A stretch of 64,000 nt of DNA from Streptomyces sp. NBC_00654 (GCF_026341775.1 NZ_JAPEOB010000001.1:3348001-3412000), one strand, 5' to 3'; positions 15,441 to 23,856 are shown, numbered from the stretch's first letter. Numbers and translations are program-made. The notes: generated by a model not told the origin, from the sequence alone.

Positions 15441-17273
15441 CTGTCGACCGCCATCCTCACCGGTGCGCCGGTACCCGGATCGTCGCTCGAGGACGATCTG
15501 CGGTCACTGGGTTTCGAGGTACAAACCGCCACTGACGCCACGGACGCCGCCCGGCTGCTCGCGGCAGTCCCCCCGAGCCGCCGCGTCGCGCTCGTCGACC
15601 CGCGCTTCGTGGGGCACGCGCACGCCCTGCGGCTGGGCCTGACCGATCCCCGCTTCCCCGCCGCCACCGTCCCCGGCGCGCTCACCGCGCAGCCCGAGGC
15701 CCGCGCCGCGCTCGTACGGGCCCTGCACCGGACCGTCGCGGCGGTCGGCGCGGGCAGCCCCGTGGGCGGCCCCGAGGAGCGTCCGGCCGTCGAGGACCGC
15801 AGCGTGCCCGGCCGCCTCGCCGTCGCGCTCGACGCCGAGGGCGTCGCCGTGCAGCGGCCCGAACTCGGCTCGCTCACCGCCGCCGTCCCCACCGGGGACG
15901 AGGAGCGCGCGGCCGCCGCGGCCGCCGTCGCCGCGGTGGACGACGAGGCGGTACGGCTGCGCAGCGCGGTGAAGGCCCACGACGGTTTCTTCACCACCTT
16001 CTTCATCAGCCCGTACTCCCGCTACATCGCCCGCTGGTGCGCACGCCGCGGCCTCACCCCGAACCAGGTCACCACCGCCTCGCTGATCACCGCGCTCATC
16101 GCGGCGGGCAGCGCGGCGACCGGTACCAGGGGCGGCTATGTCGCCGCCGGGGTGCTCCTCCTCCTCTCCTTCGTCCTGGACTGCACCGACGGGCAGCTCG
16201 CCCGCTACTCGCTCCAGTACTCGACGATGGGCGCCTGGCTGGACGCCACCTTCGACCGGGCCAAGGAGTACGCGTACTACGCGGGCCTCGCCCTCGGGGC
16301 TGCCCGGGGCGGCGATGACGTCTGGGTACTGGCGCTCGGCGCGATGGTGCTCCAGGCCTGCCGTCATGTCGTCGACTTCTCGTTCAACGAGGCCAACCAC
16401 GACGCGGTTTCCAACACGAGCCCGACCGCCGCCCTGTCCGACCGGCTCGACAGCGTCGGCTGGACCGTCTGGCTGCGCCGGATGATAGTGCTGCCGATCG
16501 GTGAGCGATGGGCGATGATCGCCGTCCTCACCGCCGTCACCACCCCCCGGGTCGTCTTCTGCGCCCTGCTCATCGGCTGCGCCCTGGCCGCCTGCTACAC
16601 CACGGCCGGCCGGCTGCTGCGCTCGCTGACCCGCAAGGCGCACCGCACCGACCGAGCCGCCCGCGCCCTCGCGGACCTGGCCGACTCCGGCCCCCTGGCA
16701 CAGGCCGTCGCCGCCGCGGGGCCCAAGCCGCGCGGCACCTTCACCGCCCCGGCGCTCGCCCTTCTCGGCGCGCTGGTGATGGTCGCCGGAGCCCTGTTCC
16801 TCCCGTTCGGCGGCTGGCTGACGGTCGCCGCCGCCGGGGTGTACGCGGTGCTCTCCGGCCTCGCTGTCGCCCGCCCGCTCAAGGGCGTACTGGACTGGCT
16901 CGTCCCGCCGGTCTTCCGGGCCGCGGAGTACTGCACGATCCTGGTCCTGGCGGCCCGCAGTGATGTGCCGCACGCCGTTCCCGCGGCCTTCGGACTGGTT
17001 TCGGCCATCGCCTACCATCACTACGACACGGTGTACCGCATCCGCGGCGGCACCGGCGCGCCGCCCCAGTGGCTGGTGCGGACGATCGGTGGGCACGAGG
17101 GCCGGACCGTTGTGGTGGCCGTGCTCGCCGCCGTACTGACTCAGCATTCAGGTTTCACCACGGCTCTCACCGCGTTCGCGGTGGCCGTGGCTCTGGTGGT
17201 GCTCGTGGAGTCCATCCGCTTCTGGGTGTCCTCCTCGGCCCCCGCCGTACACGACGAAGGAGAACTCGCATGA
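15441..17273 (+). CDS. DUF5941 / CDP-alcohol phosphatidyltransferase fusion protein, probable CTG start
   Basis: About 610-residue membrane protein. Residues 1-180 are a soluble actinobacterial domain (DUF5941) of unknown role. The middle is a CDP-alcohol phosphotransferase domain with the complete motif DCTDGQLARY, then G and the DATFD pair, which transfers a phospho-alcohol from a CDP-linked donor. The C-terminal 250 residues contain further hydrophobic helices (ALLGALVMVAGALFLPFGG). The N-terminal sequence STAILTGAPVPGSSLE before the first conventional start looks coded, so CTG 15441 is preferred; a GTG 15609 start would remove 56 residues. It begins a run of overlapping genes and overlaps the next by 4 bp. 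Confidence 0.8.
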   Translation: MSTAILTGAPVPGSSLEDDLRSLGFEVQTATDATDAARLLAAVPPSRRVALVDPRFVGHAHALRLGLTDPRFPAATVPGALTAQPEARAALVRALHRTVAAVGAGSPVGGPEERPAVEDRSVPGRLAVALDAEGVAVQRPELGSLTAAVPTGDEERAAAAAAVAAVDDEAVRLRSAVKAHDGFFTTFFISPYSRYIARWCARRGLTPNQVTTASLITALIAAGSAATGTRGGYVAAGVLLLLSFVLDCTDGQLARYSLQYSTMGAWLDATFDRAKEYAYYAGLALGAARGGDDVWVLALGAMVLQACRHVVDFSFNEANHDAVSNTSPTAALSDRLDSVGWTVWLRRMIVLPIGERWAMIAVLTAVTTPRVVFCALLIGCALAACYTTAGRLLRSLTRKAHRTDRAARALADLADSGPLAQAVAAAGPKPRGTFTAPALALLGALVMVAGALFLPFGGWLTVAAAGVYAVLSGLAVARPLKGVLDWLVPPVFRAAEYCTILVLAARSDVPHAVPAAFGLVSAIAYHHYDTVYRIRGGTGAPPQWLVRTIGGHEGRTVVVAVLAAVLTQHSGFTTALTAFAVAVALVVLVESIRFWVSSSAPAVHDEGELA

Positions 17274-18007
17274 TCGGCCTCGTACTGGCAGCCGGTGCAG
17301 GACGACGTCTGCGCCCCTACACGGACACCCTGCCCAAGGCACTGGTGCCCGTCGACGGTGAGCGGACGGTCCTCGACCTCACGCTGGCCAACTTCGCCGA
17401 GGTCGGACTCACCGAGGTCGCGATCGTGGTCGGCTACCGCAAGGAGGCGGTCTACGACCGCAAGGCCGAGCTCGAGGCGAAGTACGGCGTCACGCTCACC
17501 CTCATCGACAACGACAAGGCCGAGGAGTGGAACAACGCCTACTCCCTGTGGTGCGCCCGTGAGGTCCTGAAGCAGGGCGTCATCCTCGCCAACGGCGACA
17601 CCGTGCACCCGGTCTCCGTCGAGAAGACCCTCCTGGACGCCCGCGGCAAGGGCCAGAAGATCATCCTCGCCCTCGACACGGTGAAGAGCCTCGCCGACGA
17701 GGAGATGAAGGTCATCACCGAGGGCGACAAGGGTGTGCGGCGGATCACCAAGCTGATGGACCCGGCCACCGCGACCGGCGAGTACATCGGTGTCACGCTG
17801 ATCGAGCCCGAGGCCGCCGAGGAGCTCGCCGACGCGCTGCGGACCACCTTCGAGCGCGACCCCGACCTCTACTACGAGGACGGCTACCAGGAACTCGTCA
17901 ACCGCGGCTTCACCGTCGACGTGGCCCCCATCGGCGAAGTGACGTGGGTCGAGATCGACAACCACGACGACCTCGCGAAGGGCCGTGAGATCGCGTGCCA
18001 GTACTGA
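17270..18007 (+). CDS. Nucleotidyltransferase (LicC-like phosphocholine/sugar-phosphate cytidylyltransferase family)
   Basis: 245-residue NTP transferase that activates a phosphorylated small alcohol or sugar with a nucleotide. The nucleotide-binding signature LVLAAGAGRRLRPYTDTLPK is at residues 4-23, the metal-binding aspartate is in ILANGDTV, and a C-terminal WVEIDNHDDL provides the second acidic motif. LicC-type members make CDP-choline. Here the neighbours are a glycerol-1-phosphate-dehydrogenase-like enzyme and two CDP-alcohol phosphotransferases, so a CDP-linked polyol such as CDP-glycerol is a reasonable guess. The start overlaps the upstream stop as ATGA, implying translational coupling. 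Confidence 0.85.
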   Translation: MIGLVLAAGAGRRLRPYTDTLPKALVPVDGERTVLDLTLANFAEVGLTEVAIVVGYRKEAVYDRKAELEAKYGVTLTLIDNDKAEEWNNAYSLWCAREVLKQGVILANGDTVHPVSVEKTLLDARGKGQKIILALDTVKSLADEEMKVITEGDKGVRRITKLMDPATATGEYIGVTLIEPEAAEELADALRTTFERDPDLYYEDGYQELVNRGFTVDVAPIGEVTWVEIDNHDDLAKGREIACQY

Positions 18008-19056
18008 CCCGGCTCATTCCGTCCCCGGTCGTCGTCGACATCAGCCGCGGCGCCATGGACGATCTGGCGGGCCTCCTGGCCGACCAGCGGATCTCCTCCT
18101 CGGGCAAGCTCGCCATCGCGATCAGCGAAGGCTCCGGGCGCGCCCTGCGCGAGAGGCTCGCACCGGTCCTGCCGGGTGCCGACTGGTACCCGGTGTCCGA
18201 CGGCACGATCGACTCGGCGGTGAAGCTCGCCGACGGCATCAAGGGCAACCGGTACGACGCCGTGGTCGGCCTCGGCGGCGGCAAGATCATCGACGTGGCC
18301 AAGTACGCCGCGGCGCGGGTCGGCCTGCCGCTGGTCGCCGTCGCGACGAACCTCTCGCACGACGGCCTCTGCTCGCCGGTGGCGACCCTGGACAACGACA
18401 ACGGGCGGGGCTCCTACGGGGTGCCCACCCCGATCGCCGTGGTCATCGACCTCGACATCATCCGTGAGGCGCCCTCCCGCTACGTACGCTCCGGCATCGG
18501 CGACGCAGTCTCGAACATCTCCTGCGTCGCCGACTGGGAGCTGGCGCACGAGGTCAACGGCGAGGAGATAGACGGTCTCGCGGCCGCCATGGCGCGGCAG
18601 GCCGGCGAGGCCGTGCTGCGCCACCCGGGCGGGGTCGGCGACGACGCCTTCCTGAAGGTGCTGGCCGAAGGGCTGGTGCTGACCGGCATCTCGATGTCGG
18701 TCGCGGGGGACTCCCGGCCCGCCTCCGGCGCCTGCCACGAGATCAACCACGCCTTCGACCTGCTGTACCCCCAGCGTGCGGCCAGCCACGGCGAGCAGGT
18801 CGGCCTCGGCGCGTGCTTCGCCATGCATCTGCGCGGCGCCCGTCAGGAAGCGCTGCTGATGTCCTCGGTACTGCGGCGCCACGGCCTGCCGGTCAGGCCC
18901 GAGGAGATCGGCTTCACCGCCGACGAGTTCGTGACCGCCGTCGAGTACGCCCCGCAGACCCGTCCGGGACGCTTCACCATCCTGGAACACCTCAATCTGT
19001 CCACCGACCAGATCAAGGACGCTTACGCAGACTATGCAAAAGCCATCGGTAGCTGA
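17995..19056 (+). CDS. Glycerol-1-phosphate-dehydrogenase-like iron/zinc alcohol dehydrogenase family protein
   Basis: 353-residue NAD(P)-dependent, metal-containing polyol-phosphate dehydrogenase. It resembles sn-glycerol-1-phosphate dehydrogenase (archaeal EgsA, Bacillus AraM): GLGGGKIIDVAK at 92-103 binds the nucleotide, NLSHDGLCSP at 119-128 matches the substrate loop, and likely metal ligands are Asp170, His248 or His252, and His265 in ASHGEQVG. EgsA reduces dihydroxyacetone phosphate to glycerol-1-phosphate, the stereoisomer not used in ordinary bacterial lipids. GTG 17995 overlaps the upstream gene by 13 bp. Substrate identity is inferred from family resemblance; 3-dehydroquinate or other polyol phosphates are possible. 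Confidence 0.8.
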   Translation: MPVLTRLIPSPVVVDISRGAMDDLAGLLADQRISSSGKLAIAISEGSGRALRERLAPVLPGADWYPVSDGTIDSAVKLADGIKGNRYDAVVGLGGGKIIDVAKYAAARVGLPLVAVATNLSHDGLCSPVATLDNDNGRGSYGVPTPIAVVIDLDIIREAPSRYVRSGIGDAVSNISCVADWELAHEVNGEEIDGLAAAMARQAGEAVLRHPGGVGDDAFLKVLAEGLVLTGISMSVAGDSRPASGACHEINHAFDLLYPQRAASHGEQVGLGACFAMHLRGARQEALLMSSVLRRHGLPVRPEEIGFTADEFVTAVEYAPQTRPGRFTILEHLNLSTDQIKDAYADYAKAIGS

Positions 19057-19813
19057 GCTTCGACCGGTCGTGCACCCCCCGGGTGTGAAGGACCGGCGGA
19101 GCGGCGAGCACTGGGCCGGCCGGCTCTACATGCGCGAGGTCTCCCTGCGCATCGACCGGCATCTGGTGAACACCCGGGTCACGCCCAACCAGCTGACCTA
19201 CGTGATGACGGTCGCCGGTGCCCTCGCCGCCCCGGCGCTGCTCGTACCGGGCATCGCGGGCGCGGTGCTCGGCGTTCTGATGGTCCAGCTCTATCTGCTG
19301 CTCGACTGCGTGGACGGCGAGATCGCCCGCTGGAAGAAGCAGTACTCGCTCGCCGGGGTCTACCTGGACCGGGTCGCCGCCTATCTGTGCGACGCCGCGG
19401 TCCTGGTCGGCTTCGGTCTGCGCGCCGCCGACCTCTGGGGCGAGGGGCGCATCGACTGGCTGTGGGCCTTCCTGGGCACGCTGGCCGCGCTCGGCGCGAT
19501 CCTGATCAAGGCCGAGACCGACCTCGTCGGCGTCGCCCGTCACCAGGGCGGGATGCCGCCCGTGAAGGAGGCGGCGTCCGAGCCGCGCTCGTCCGGCATG
19601 GCGCTGGCCCGCAGGGCCGCCGCGGCGCTGAAGTTCCACCGGCTGGTCCTCGGCGTCGAGGCGTCCCTGCTGATCCTCGCCGCGGCCATCGCGGACAGCG
19701 TCCGCGACGACCTGTTCTTCTCGCGTCTGGGCGTCGCCGTCCTGGCCGGGATCGCGCTCCTGCAGACGTTGCTCCACCTCGTGTCCGTGCTCGCTTCCAG
19801 CAGGCTGAAGTGA
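19034..19813 (+). CDS. CDP-alcohol phosphatidyltransferase family protein with altered active-site motif
   Basis: 259-residue polytopic membrane protein. The CDP-alcohol phosphotransferase motif is present as DCVDGEIARW at 91-100 (Asp91, Asp94, Gly95, Ala98, Arg99), Gly108 and Asp112, but the final aspartate four residues later is Ala116. In characterised enzymes this last aspartate is the proposed catalytic base, so the protein may use another residue (Asp120 follows) or have a changed reaction. Hydrophobic helices occur near 55-90 and 205-250. The start lies 23 bp inside the preceding gene. It is the second enzyme of this fold in the locus. Confidence 0.82.
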   Translation: MQKPSVAELRPVVHPPGVKDRRSGEHWAGRLYMREVSLRIDRHLVNTRVTPNQLTYVMTVAGALAAPALLVPGIAGAVLGVLMVQLYLLLDCVDGEIARWKKQYSLAGVYLDRVAAYLCDAAVLVGFGLRAADLWGEGRIDWLWAFLGTLAALGAILIKAETDLVGVARHQGGMPPVKEAASEPRSSGMALARRAAAALKFHRLVLGVEASLLILAAAIADSVRDDLFFSRLGVAVLAGIALLQTLLHLVSVLASSRLK

Positions 19814-20694
19814 GCTCTCCCATGAAACTCGGCGCGGTCATCATCACCATGGGCAACCGCCCGGACGAGCTGCGCGCCCTCCTGGATTCGGTCACCGCGC
19901 AGGACGGTGACCGGATCGAGGTGGTGGTCGTCGGCAACGGGGCCCCGGTCCCGGACGTCCCCGCCGGTGTACGCACGGTGGAGCTGCCCGAGAATCTGGG
20001 CATCCCCGGTGGCCGCAATGTCGGCATCGAGGCGTTCGGCCCGTCCGGTGCCGATGTGGACGGGCTGCTCTTCCTCGACGACGACGGACTGCTGCCGAAC
20101 ACCGACACCGCGGAGCTGTGCCGGCAGGCGTTCGACACGGACCCGAAGCTGGGCATCATCACCTTCCGGATCGCCGACCCGGACACCGGGGTCACCCAGC
20201 GCCGGCACGTGCCCCGGCTGCGTGCCTCCGACCCGATGCGCTCCTCGCGGGTGACGACCTTCCTGGGCGGCGCCAACGCCGTACGCACCCGGGTCATCGC
20301 CGAGGTGGGAGCCCTGCCGGACGACTTCTTCTACGCCCACGAGGAGACCGATCTGGCCTGGCGGGCGCTGGACGCCGGGTGGATGATCGACTACCGCGCG
20401 GACATGGTGCTCAACCACCCGACCACCGCCCCCTCCCGGCACGCGGTCTACCACCGCATGGTCGCCCGCAACCGGGTCTGGCTCGCCCGCCGGAACCTGC
20501 CCGCACCGCTGGTGCCCGTCTATGTGGGGGTCTGGCTGCTGCTGACCCTGTTGCGCAGGCCTTCGCGGCCCGCGCTCAGGGCATGGTTCGGCGGATTCCG
20601 GGAAGGCTGGGCGAAGCCCTGCGGGCCGAGGCGCCCCATGAAGTGGCGTACGGTGTGGCGGCTGACGAGACTGGGCCGACCTCCTGTGATCTGA
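19810..20694 (+). CDS. Family 2 glycosyltransferase
   Basis: 294-residue GT-A fold glycosyltransferase of the rhamnosyl/galactosyl-transferase-like GT2 type. The N-terminal strand GAVIITMGNRPDELRALLDS binds nucleotide, LPENLGIPGGRNVGIE is characteristic of GT2, LFLDDDG is the metal-binding DxD, and HEETDLAWRALDAG carries the catalytic-base ED-type motif. The C-terminal region is basic with a short hydrophobic helix near 230-250, suggesting membrane association on the cytoplasmic side. GTG 19810 overlaps the previous stop (GTGA); ATG 19822 is an alternative start. It presumably adds a sugar to the lipid or polymer made by the adjoining CDP-alcohol enzymes. Confidence 0.88.
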   Translation: MSSPMKLGAVIITMGNRPDELRALLDSVTAQDGDRIEVVVVGNGAPVPDVPAGVRTVELPENLGIPGGRNVGIEAFGPSGADVDGLLFLDDDGLLPNTDTAELCRQAFDTDPKLGIITFRIADPDTGVTQRRHVPRLRASDPMRSSRVTTFLGGANAVRTRVIAEVGALPDDFFYAHEETDLAWRALDAGWMIDYRADMVLNHPTTAPSRHAVYHRMVARNRVWLARRNLPAPLVPVYVGVWLLLTLLRRPSRPALRAWFGGFREGWAKPCGPRRPMKWRTVWRLTRLGRPPVI

Positions 20695-20796
20695 GAGGCT
20701 TTCCTCTGAGAGCATGAGGCGTATTTCTTCTTTCCGGGACCTGTCCGCCTGAGCCGCGCGCCTGGCTGCGCATCTTGAAGACGAGAGTTTCAACTT

Positions 20797-21726
20797 GTGA
20801 GTGACACAACCCACGACGGTGGGGTAGCCCTCGGCACCCTGTCGTCCGCCGACGAGGGGCTGAGCGCGGCCCAGACGGCCGCGAAGTACGGCCTGACCGT
20901 GAGCGGCGCCCGGCCTGGGCTGTTCGAATACATCCGGCAGCTCTGGGGCCGCCGCCACTTCATCCTGGCCTTCTCCAGGGCGAAGCTGACGGCGCAGTAC
21001 AGCCAGGCCAAGCTCGGCCAGCTGTGGCAGGTGGCGACCCCCCTGCTGAACGCCCTGGTCTACTTCCTGATCTTCGGCCTGATCCTGGGTACCAGGAAGG
21101 GGATGAGCCAGGAGGTCTTCATCCCCTTCCTGGTGACCGGCGTCTTCGTCTTCACCTTCACCCAGAGCTCGGTGATGGCGGGGGTGCGGTCCATCTCCGG
21201 GAACCTCGGGCTCGTCCGGGCCCTGCACTTCCCCCGCGCCTCGCTGCCCATCTCGTTCTCGCTGCAGCAGCTCCAGCAGCTGCTGTACTCGATGATCGTG
21301 CTGGTGCTCGTGGCGGTGGGCTTCGGCAGCTATCCCTCGCTCTCGTGGCTGCTGGTCGTTCCCGCGCTGGCCATGCAGTTCTTCTTCAACACCGGTCTGG
21401 CGCTCGCGATGGCCAGGCTCGGCAGCAAGACCCCCGACCTCGCGCAGCTGATGCCCTTCGTCATGCGGACATGGATGTACGCCTCGGGCGTCATGTTCTC
21501 CATCCCCGTGATGCTGGCGGACAAGCCGCAGTGGATCGCGGACGTGCTCCAGTACAACCCGGCGGCCATCTACATGGACCTGGTCCGCTTCGCGCTGATC
21601 GACGGGTACGGCTCCGAGAACCTCCCGCAGCACGTCTGGGCCGTCGGCCTCGGCTGGGCGCTCCTCGCGGGCGTCGCGGGCTTCGTGTACTTCTGGAAGG
21701 CAGAGGAACGGTACGGCCGTGGCTGA
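20797..21726 (+). CDS. ABC-2 type polysaccharide/polyol-phosphate exporter, permease (TagG/Wzm-like)
   Basis: 309-residue integral membrane component of an ABC exporter. A cytoplasmic N-terminus of about 65 residues (LWGRRHFILAFSRAKLTAQY just before the first helix) precedes six predicted helices. YSQAKLGQLWQVATPLLNALVYF is the amphipathic-to-first-helix segment typical of TagG, Wzm and KpsM. It starts at GTG 20797 with GAGAG upstream, 102 bp after the glycosyltransferase, and overlaps the ATPase gene by 8 bp. In Gram-positive bacteria such pairs export wall teichoic acid or glycans assembled on lipid carriers, which fits the CDP-alcohol and glycosyltransferase genes upstream. Confidence 0.9.
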   Translation: MSDTTHDGGVALGTLSSADEGLSAAQTAAKYGLTVSGARPGLFEYIRQLWGRRHFILAFSRAKLTAQYSQAKLGQLWQVATPLLNALVYFLIFGLILGTRKGMSQEVFIPFLVTGVFVFTFTQSSVMAGVRSISGNLGLVRALHFPRASLPISFSLQQLQQLLYSMIVLVLVAVGFGSYPSLSWLLVVPALAMQFFFNTGLALAMARLGSKTPDLAQLMPFVMRTWMYASGVMFSIPVMLADKPQWIADVLQYNPAAIYMDLVRFALIDGYGSENLPQHVWAVGLGWALLAGVAGFVYFWKAEERYGRG

Positions 21727-22507
21727 GGACAACACGCAGGGACGGAACGTTCCCACCGTCATCGCCGACGACGTCCACATCGTGTACCGCGTCAACGGTG
21801 CGGGCGGCGGCAGGGGCAGCGCCACCGCCGCGCTCAGCCGCATGGTGCGCCGCGGCAAGGGCGAGTCGCGGGGGGTGCGGAAGGTCCACGCCGTACGGGG
21901 TGTCACCTTCACCGCCTACCGGGGCCAGGCCATCGGCCTCATCGGCACCAACGGCTCGGGCAAGTCGACGCTGCTGCGGGCCATCGCGGGACTGCTGCCG
22001 ACCGAGTCCGGCAAGGTGTACACGGACGGTCAGCCCTCGCTGCTCGGTGTGAACGCGGCGCTGATGAGCGACCTGACCGGTGAGCGCAACGTGGTGCTCG
22101 GCGGCCTGGCCATGGGCATGAGCCGGGAGGAGATCCGCGAGCGCTACACGGGCATCGTGGACTTCTCCGGGATCAATGAGAAGGGCGACTTCATCACCCT
22201 GCCGATGCGGACGTACTCCTCCGGCATGGCCGCGCGCCTGCGCTTCTCCATCGCCGCCGCGAAGAACCACGACGTCCTCATGATCGACGAGGCGTTGGCC
22301 ACGGGTGACCGCAAGTTCCGGATCCGTTCCGAGCAGCGGATCCGCGAGCTCCGCAAGGAGGCGGGCACCGTCTTCCTGGTCAGCCACAACAACAAGTCGA
22401 TCAGGGACACCTGCGACCGGGTGCTGTGGCTGGAGAAGGGCGAGCTCCTGATGGACGGCCCCACCGAGGAAGTCCTCAAGGCGTACGAGCGCGAGACCGG
22501 AAAGTAG
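21719..22507 (+). CDS. ABC-2 type polysaccharide/polyol-phosphate exporter, ATPase (TagH/Wzt-like)
   Basis: 262-residue ATP-binding subunit pairing with the permease just upstream. Walker A is GTNGSGKST, the signature is YSSGMAARLRF (the TagH/Wzt-type SSGM variant of LSGGQ) and Walker B is VLMIDEALATGD. The long insert after the first strand (GAGGGRGSATAALSRMVRRG) is common to teichoic-acid and O-antigen exporters. No C-terminal carbohydrate-binding domain is present, so export is probably not gated by chain-end recognition. A perfect 19-bp hairpin follows the stop, ending the transcription unit. Confidence 0.92.
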   Translation: MAEDNTQGRNVPTVIADDVHIVYRVNGAGGGRGSATAALSRMVRRGKGESRGVRKVHAVRGVTFTAYRGQAIGLIGTNGSGKSTLLRAIAGLLPTESGKVYTDGQPSLLGVNAALMSDLTGERNVVLGGLAMGMSREEIRERYTGIVDFSGINEKGDFITLPMRTYSSGMAARLRFSIAAAKNHDVLMIDEALATGDRKFRIRSEQRIRELRKEAGTVFLVSHNNKSIRDTCDRVLWLEKGELLMDGPTEEVLKAYERETGK

Positions 22508-22516
22508 CCCTCCGTA

Positions 22517-22560
22517 CCGCCGTGGCCTCCGCCGGAACGCTCCGGCGGAGGCCACGGCGG
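22517..22560 (+). terminator. Perfect 19-bp terminator hairpin ending the export locus
   Basis: The arm CCGCCGTGGCCTCCGCCGG (22517-22535) pairs perfectly with 22542-22560 around a 6-base loop, 9 bp after the ATPase stop codon. Confidence 0.85.
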
Positions 22561-22719
22561 TGTGCGGCGCGATGTCCGGGCGCGGGGGAGACCCTGCGCA
22601 GTACGGCCCCGGGGGCGATCTCCTCCCGTCGGATGAGGTCAATTCCCCCGGGTGCGGGGAAGGTTGACGGGCGGGGCGGCGCACGCGTCACGCGCGCCAC
22701 ACCCCGGCGGGGCTCTGTG

Positions 22720-22741
22720 AGCTGTACAACGTAAGCTGTAC
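22720..22741 (+). promoter_or_regulatory. Direct repeat AGCTGTAC in the hopanoid cluster upstream region
   Basis: AGCTGTAC occurs at 22720-22727 and 22734-22741, a 14-bp period. It is the only obvious ordered motif in the 430-bp gap (22508-22938) apart from the terminator and a possible short ORF. It could be an operator or the -35 region of the cluster promoter; no confident promoter was seen. Confidence 0.35.
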
Positions 22742-22879
22742 CGGTGCTGATTCGTGGCAAGTGGGGCGATACCCCCTCGGGACGGCACCCGCAATGCGCC
22801 CGCGCACTCGGAAGAGCCAGCGGCGTGTCCGAAAAGGGATGTTTTGGGTCGGCAGTGTAGAACGGGAGATGTGACGGCA

Positions 22880-22942
22880 ATGACGGAAGATCTCCAGCTC
22901 CGACGTGGTTCGGCCGTCCCCGCGCCGGGCGGTACGCAGTGA
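22880..22942 (+). CDS. Possible 20-residue ORF coupled to hpnC
   Basis: ATG 22880 opens a 20-codon frame (starts MTEDLQLRR) whose TGA overlaps the GTG start of hpnC as GTGA. GGGAG lies 11 bp upstream, and hpnC itself has only a weak ribosome binding site. The frame is open further upstream to GTG 22754, which has no ribosome binding site. It may exist only to couple translation into hpnC, or may not be translated. Confidence 0.25.
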   Translation: MTEDLQLRRGSAVPAPGGTQ

Positions 22943-23856
22943 CGCGGACCCAGCAGGCGCGCCCCGACGCCGCCTCCACGACGCTCGACAAGGCCGCGGA
23001 CGAGAACTTCCCCGTCGCCCCCTTCTTCCTGCCGCGCGCCTGGCGCGACGACCTGATGGCGGTCTACGGATACGCCCGGCTCGTCGACGACATCGGCGAC
23101 GGCGATCTCGACCCCGGCGGCGCCGACGCGCGCCACCTCGGCCTGGAGACCGCGCAGAGCGACGACCGGGTCGCCATGCTCGACGCCTTCGAGGCAGATC
23201 TGCACCGGGTCTTCGCCACCACGGGCGACGGACCGCACCACCCGCTGCTGCGCGCCCTGCGCCCCACCGTGCGGCGCCGCGCGCTCACCCCCGAGCCCTT
23301 CCTCGGTCTCATCGAGGCCAACCGGCAGGACCAGAGGATCCGCCGCTACGGGACGTACGAGGAGCTCAGCGCCTACTGCGAACTCTCGGCCAACCCCGTC
23401 GGCCGCCTGGTCCTGGCGATCACCGGCACCGCCAGCCCCGAACGGATCCGCCGCTCCGACGCGATCTGCACCGCCCTGCAGATCGTCGAGCACCTCCAGG
23501 ACGTCGCCGAGGACCTCGGCCGCGACCGGATCTATCTGCCCGCCGAGGACATGGCCCGGTTCCATGTCAGCGAATCCGACCTGGCCGCACCTTCCGCGGG
23601 CGCGTCCGTGCGCGCCCTGGTCGCATACGAGGCGGAACGCGCACAGGACCTGCTGAATGACGGCGCCCCCCTGGTGGGTAGCGTGCACGGCAGGCTCAGG
23701 CTGCTCCTCGCCGGATTCGTCGCCGGGGGGCGTTCCGCCCTCACGGCGATCTCGGCCGCCGGGTTCGATGTACTGCCCGGACCGCCCAGACCCACCAAGC
23801 CCAGCCTGCTGCGCGAAGTGGGAGTCGTCTTGCGAAGAGCGCGTGGAAAGGGATGA
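22939..23856 (+). CDS. hpnC: Squalene synthase HpnC (hydroxysqualene synthase)
   Basis: 305-residue trans-isoprenyl diphosphate synthase of the squalene/phytoene synthase fold. In the HpnCDE route it converts presqualene diphosphate to hydroxysqualene. The two Asp-rich Mg-binding motifs are visible as LVDDIGDGD (about 52-60) and EHLQDVAEDLGRDR (about 183-196). Other conserved segments are NFPVAPFFLPRAWRDDLMAVY and RIYLPAEDM. GTG 22939 begins the hopanoid operon and overlaps a possible short ORF. The next gene starts 4 bp inside its end. The protein is soluble but works at the membrane surface. Confidence 0.95.
   Translation: MTRTQQARPDAASTTLDKAADENFPVAPFFLPRAWRDDLMAVYGYARLVDDIGDGDLDPGGADARHLGLETAQSDDRVAMLDAFEADLHRVFATTGDGPHHPLLRALRPTVRRRALTPEPFLGLIEANRQDQRIRRYGTYEELSAYCELSANPVGRLVLAITGTASPERIRRSDAICTALQIVEHLQDVAEDLGRDRIYLPAEDMARFHVSESDLAAPSAGASVRALVAYEAERAQDLLNDGAPLVGSVHGRLRLLLAGFVAGGRSALTAISAAGFDVLPGPPRPTKPSLLREVGVVLRRARGKG

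Noticed and set aside
22754..22879. Longer form of the short ORF before hpnC
   Set aside because: GTG 22754 has no ribosome binding site and the added residues look random; only the last 20 codons have any support, and that is weak.
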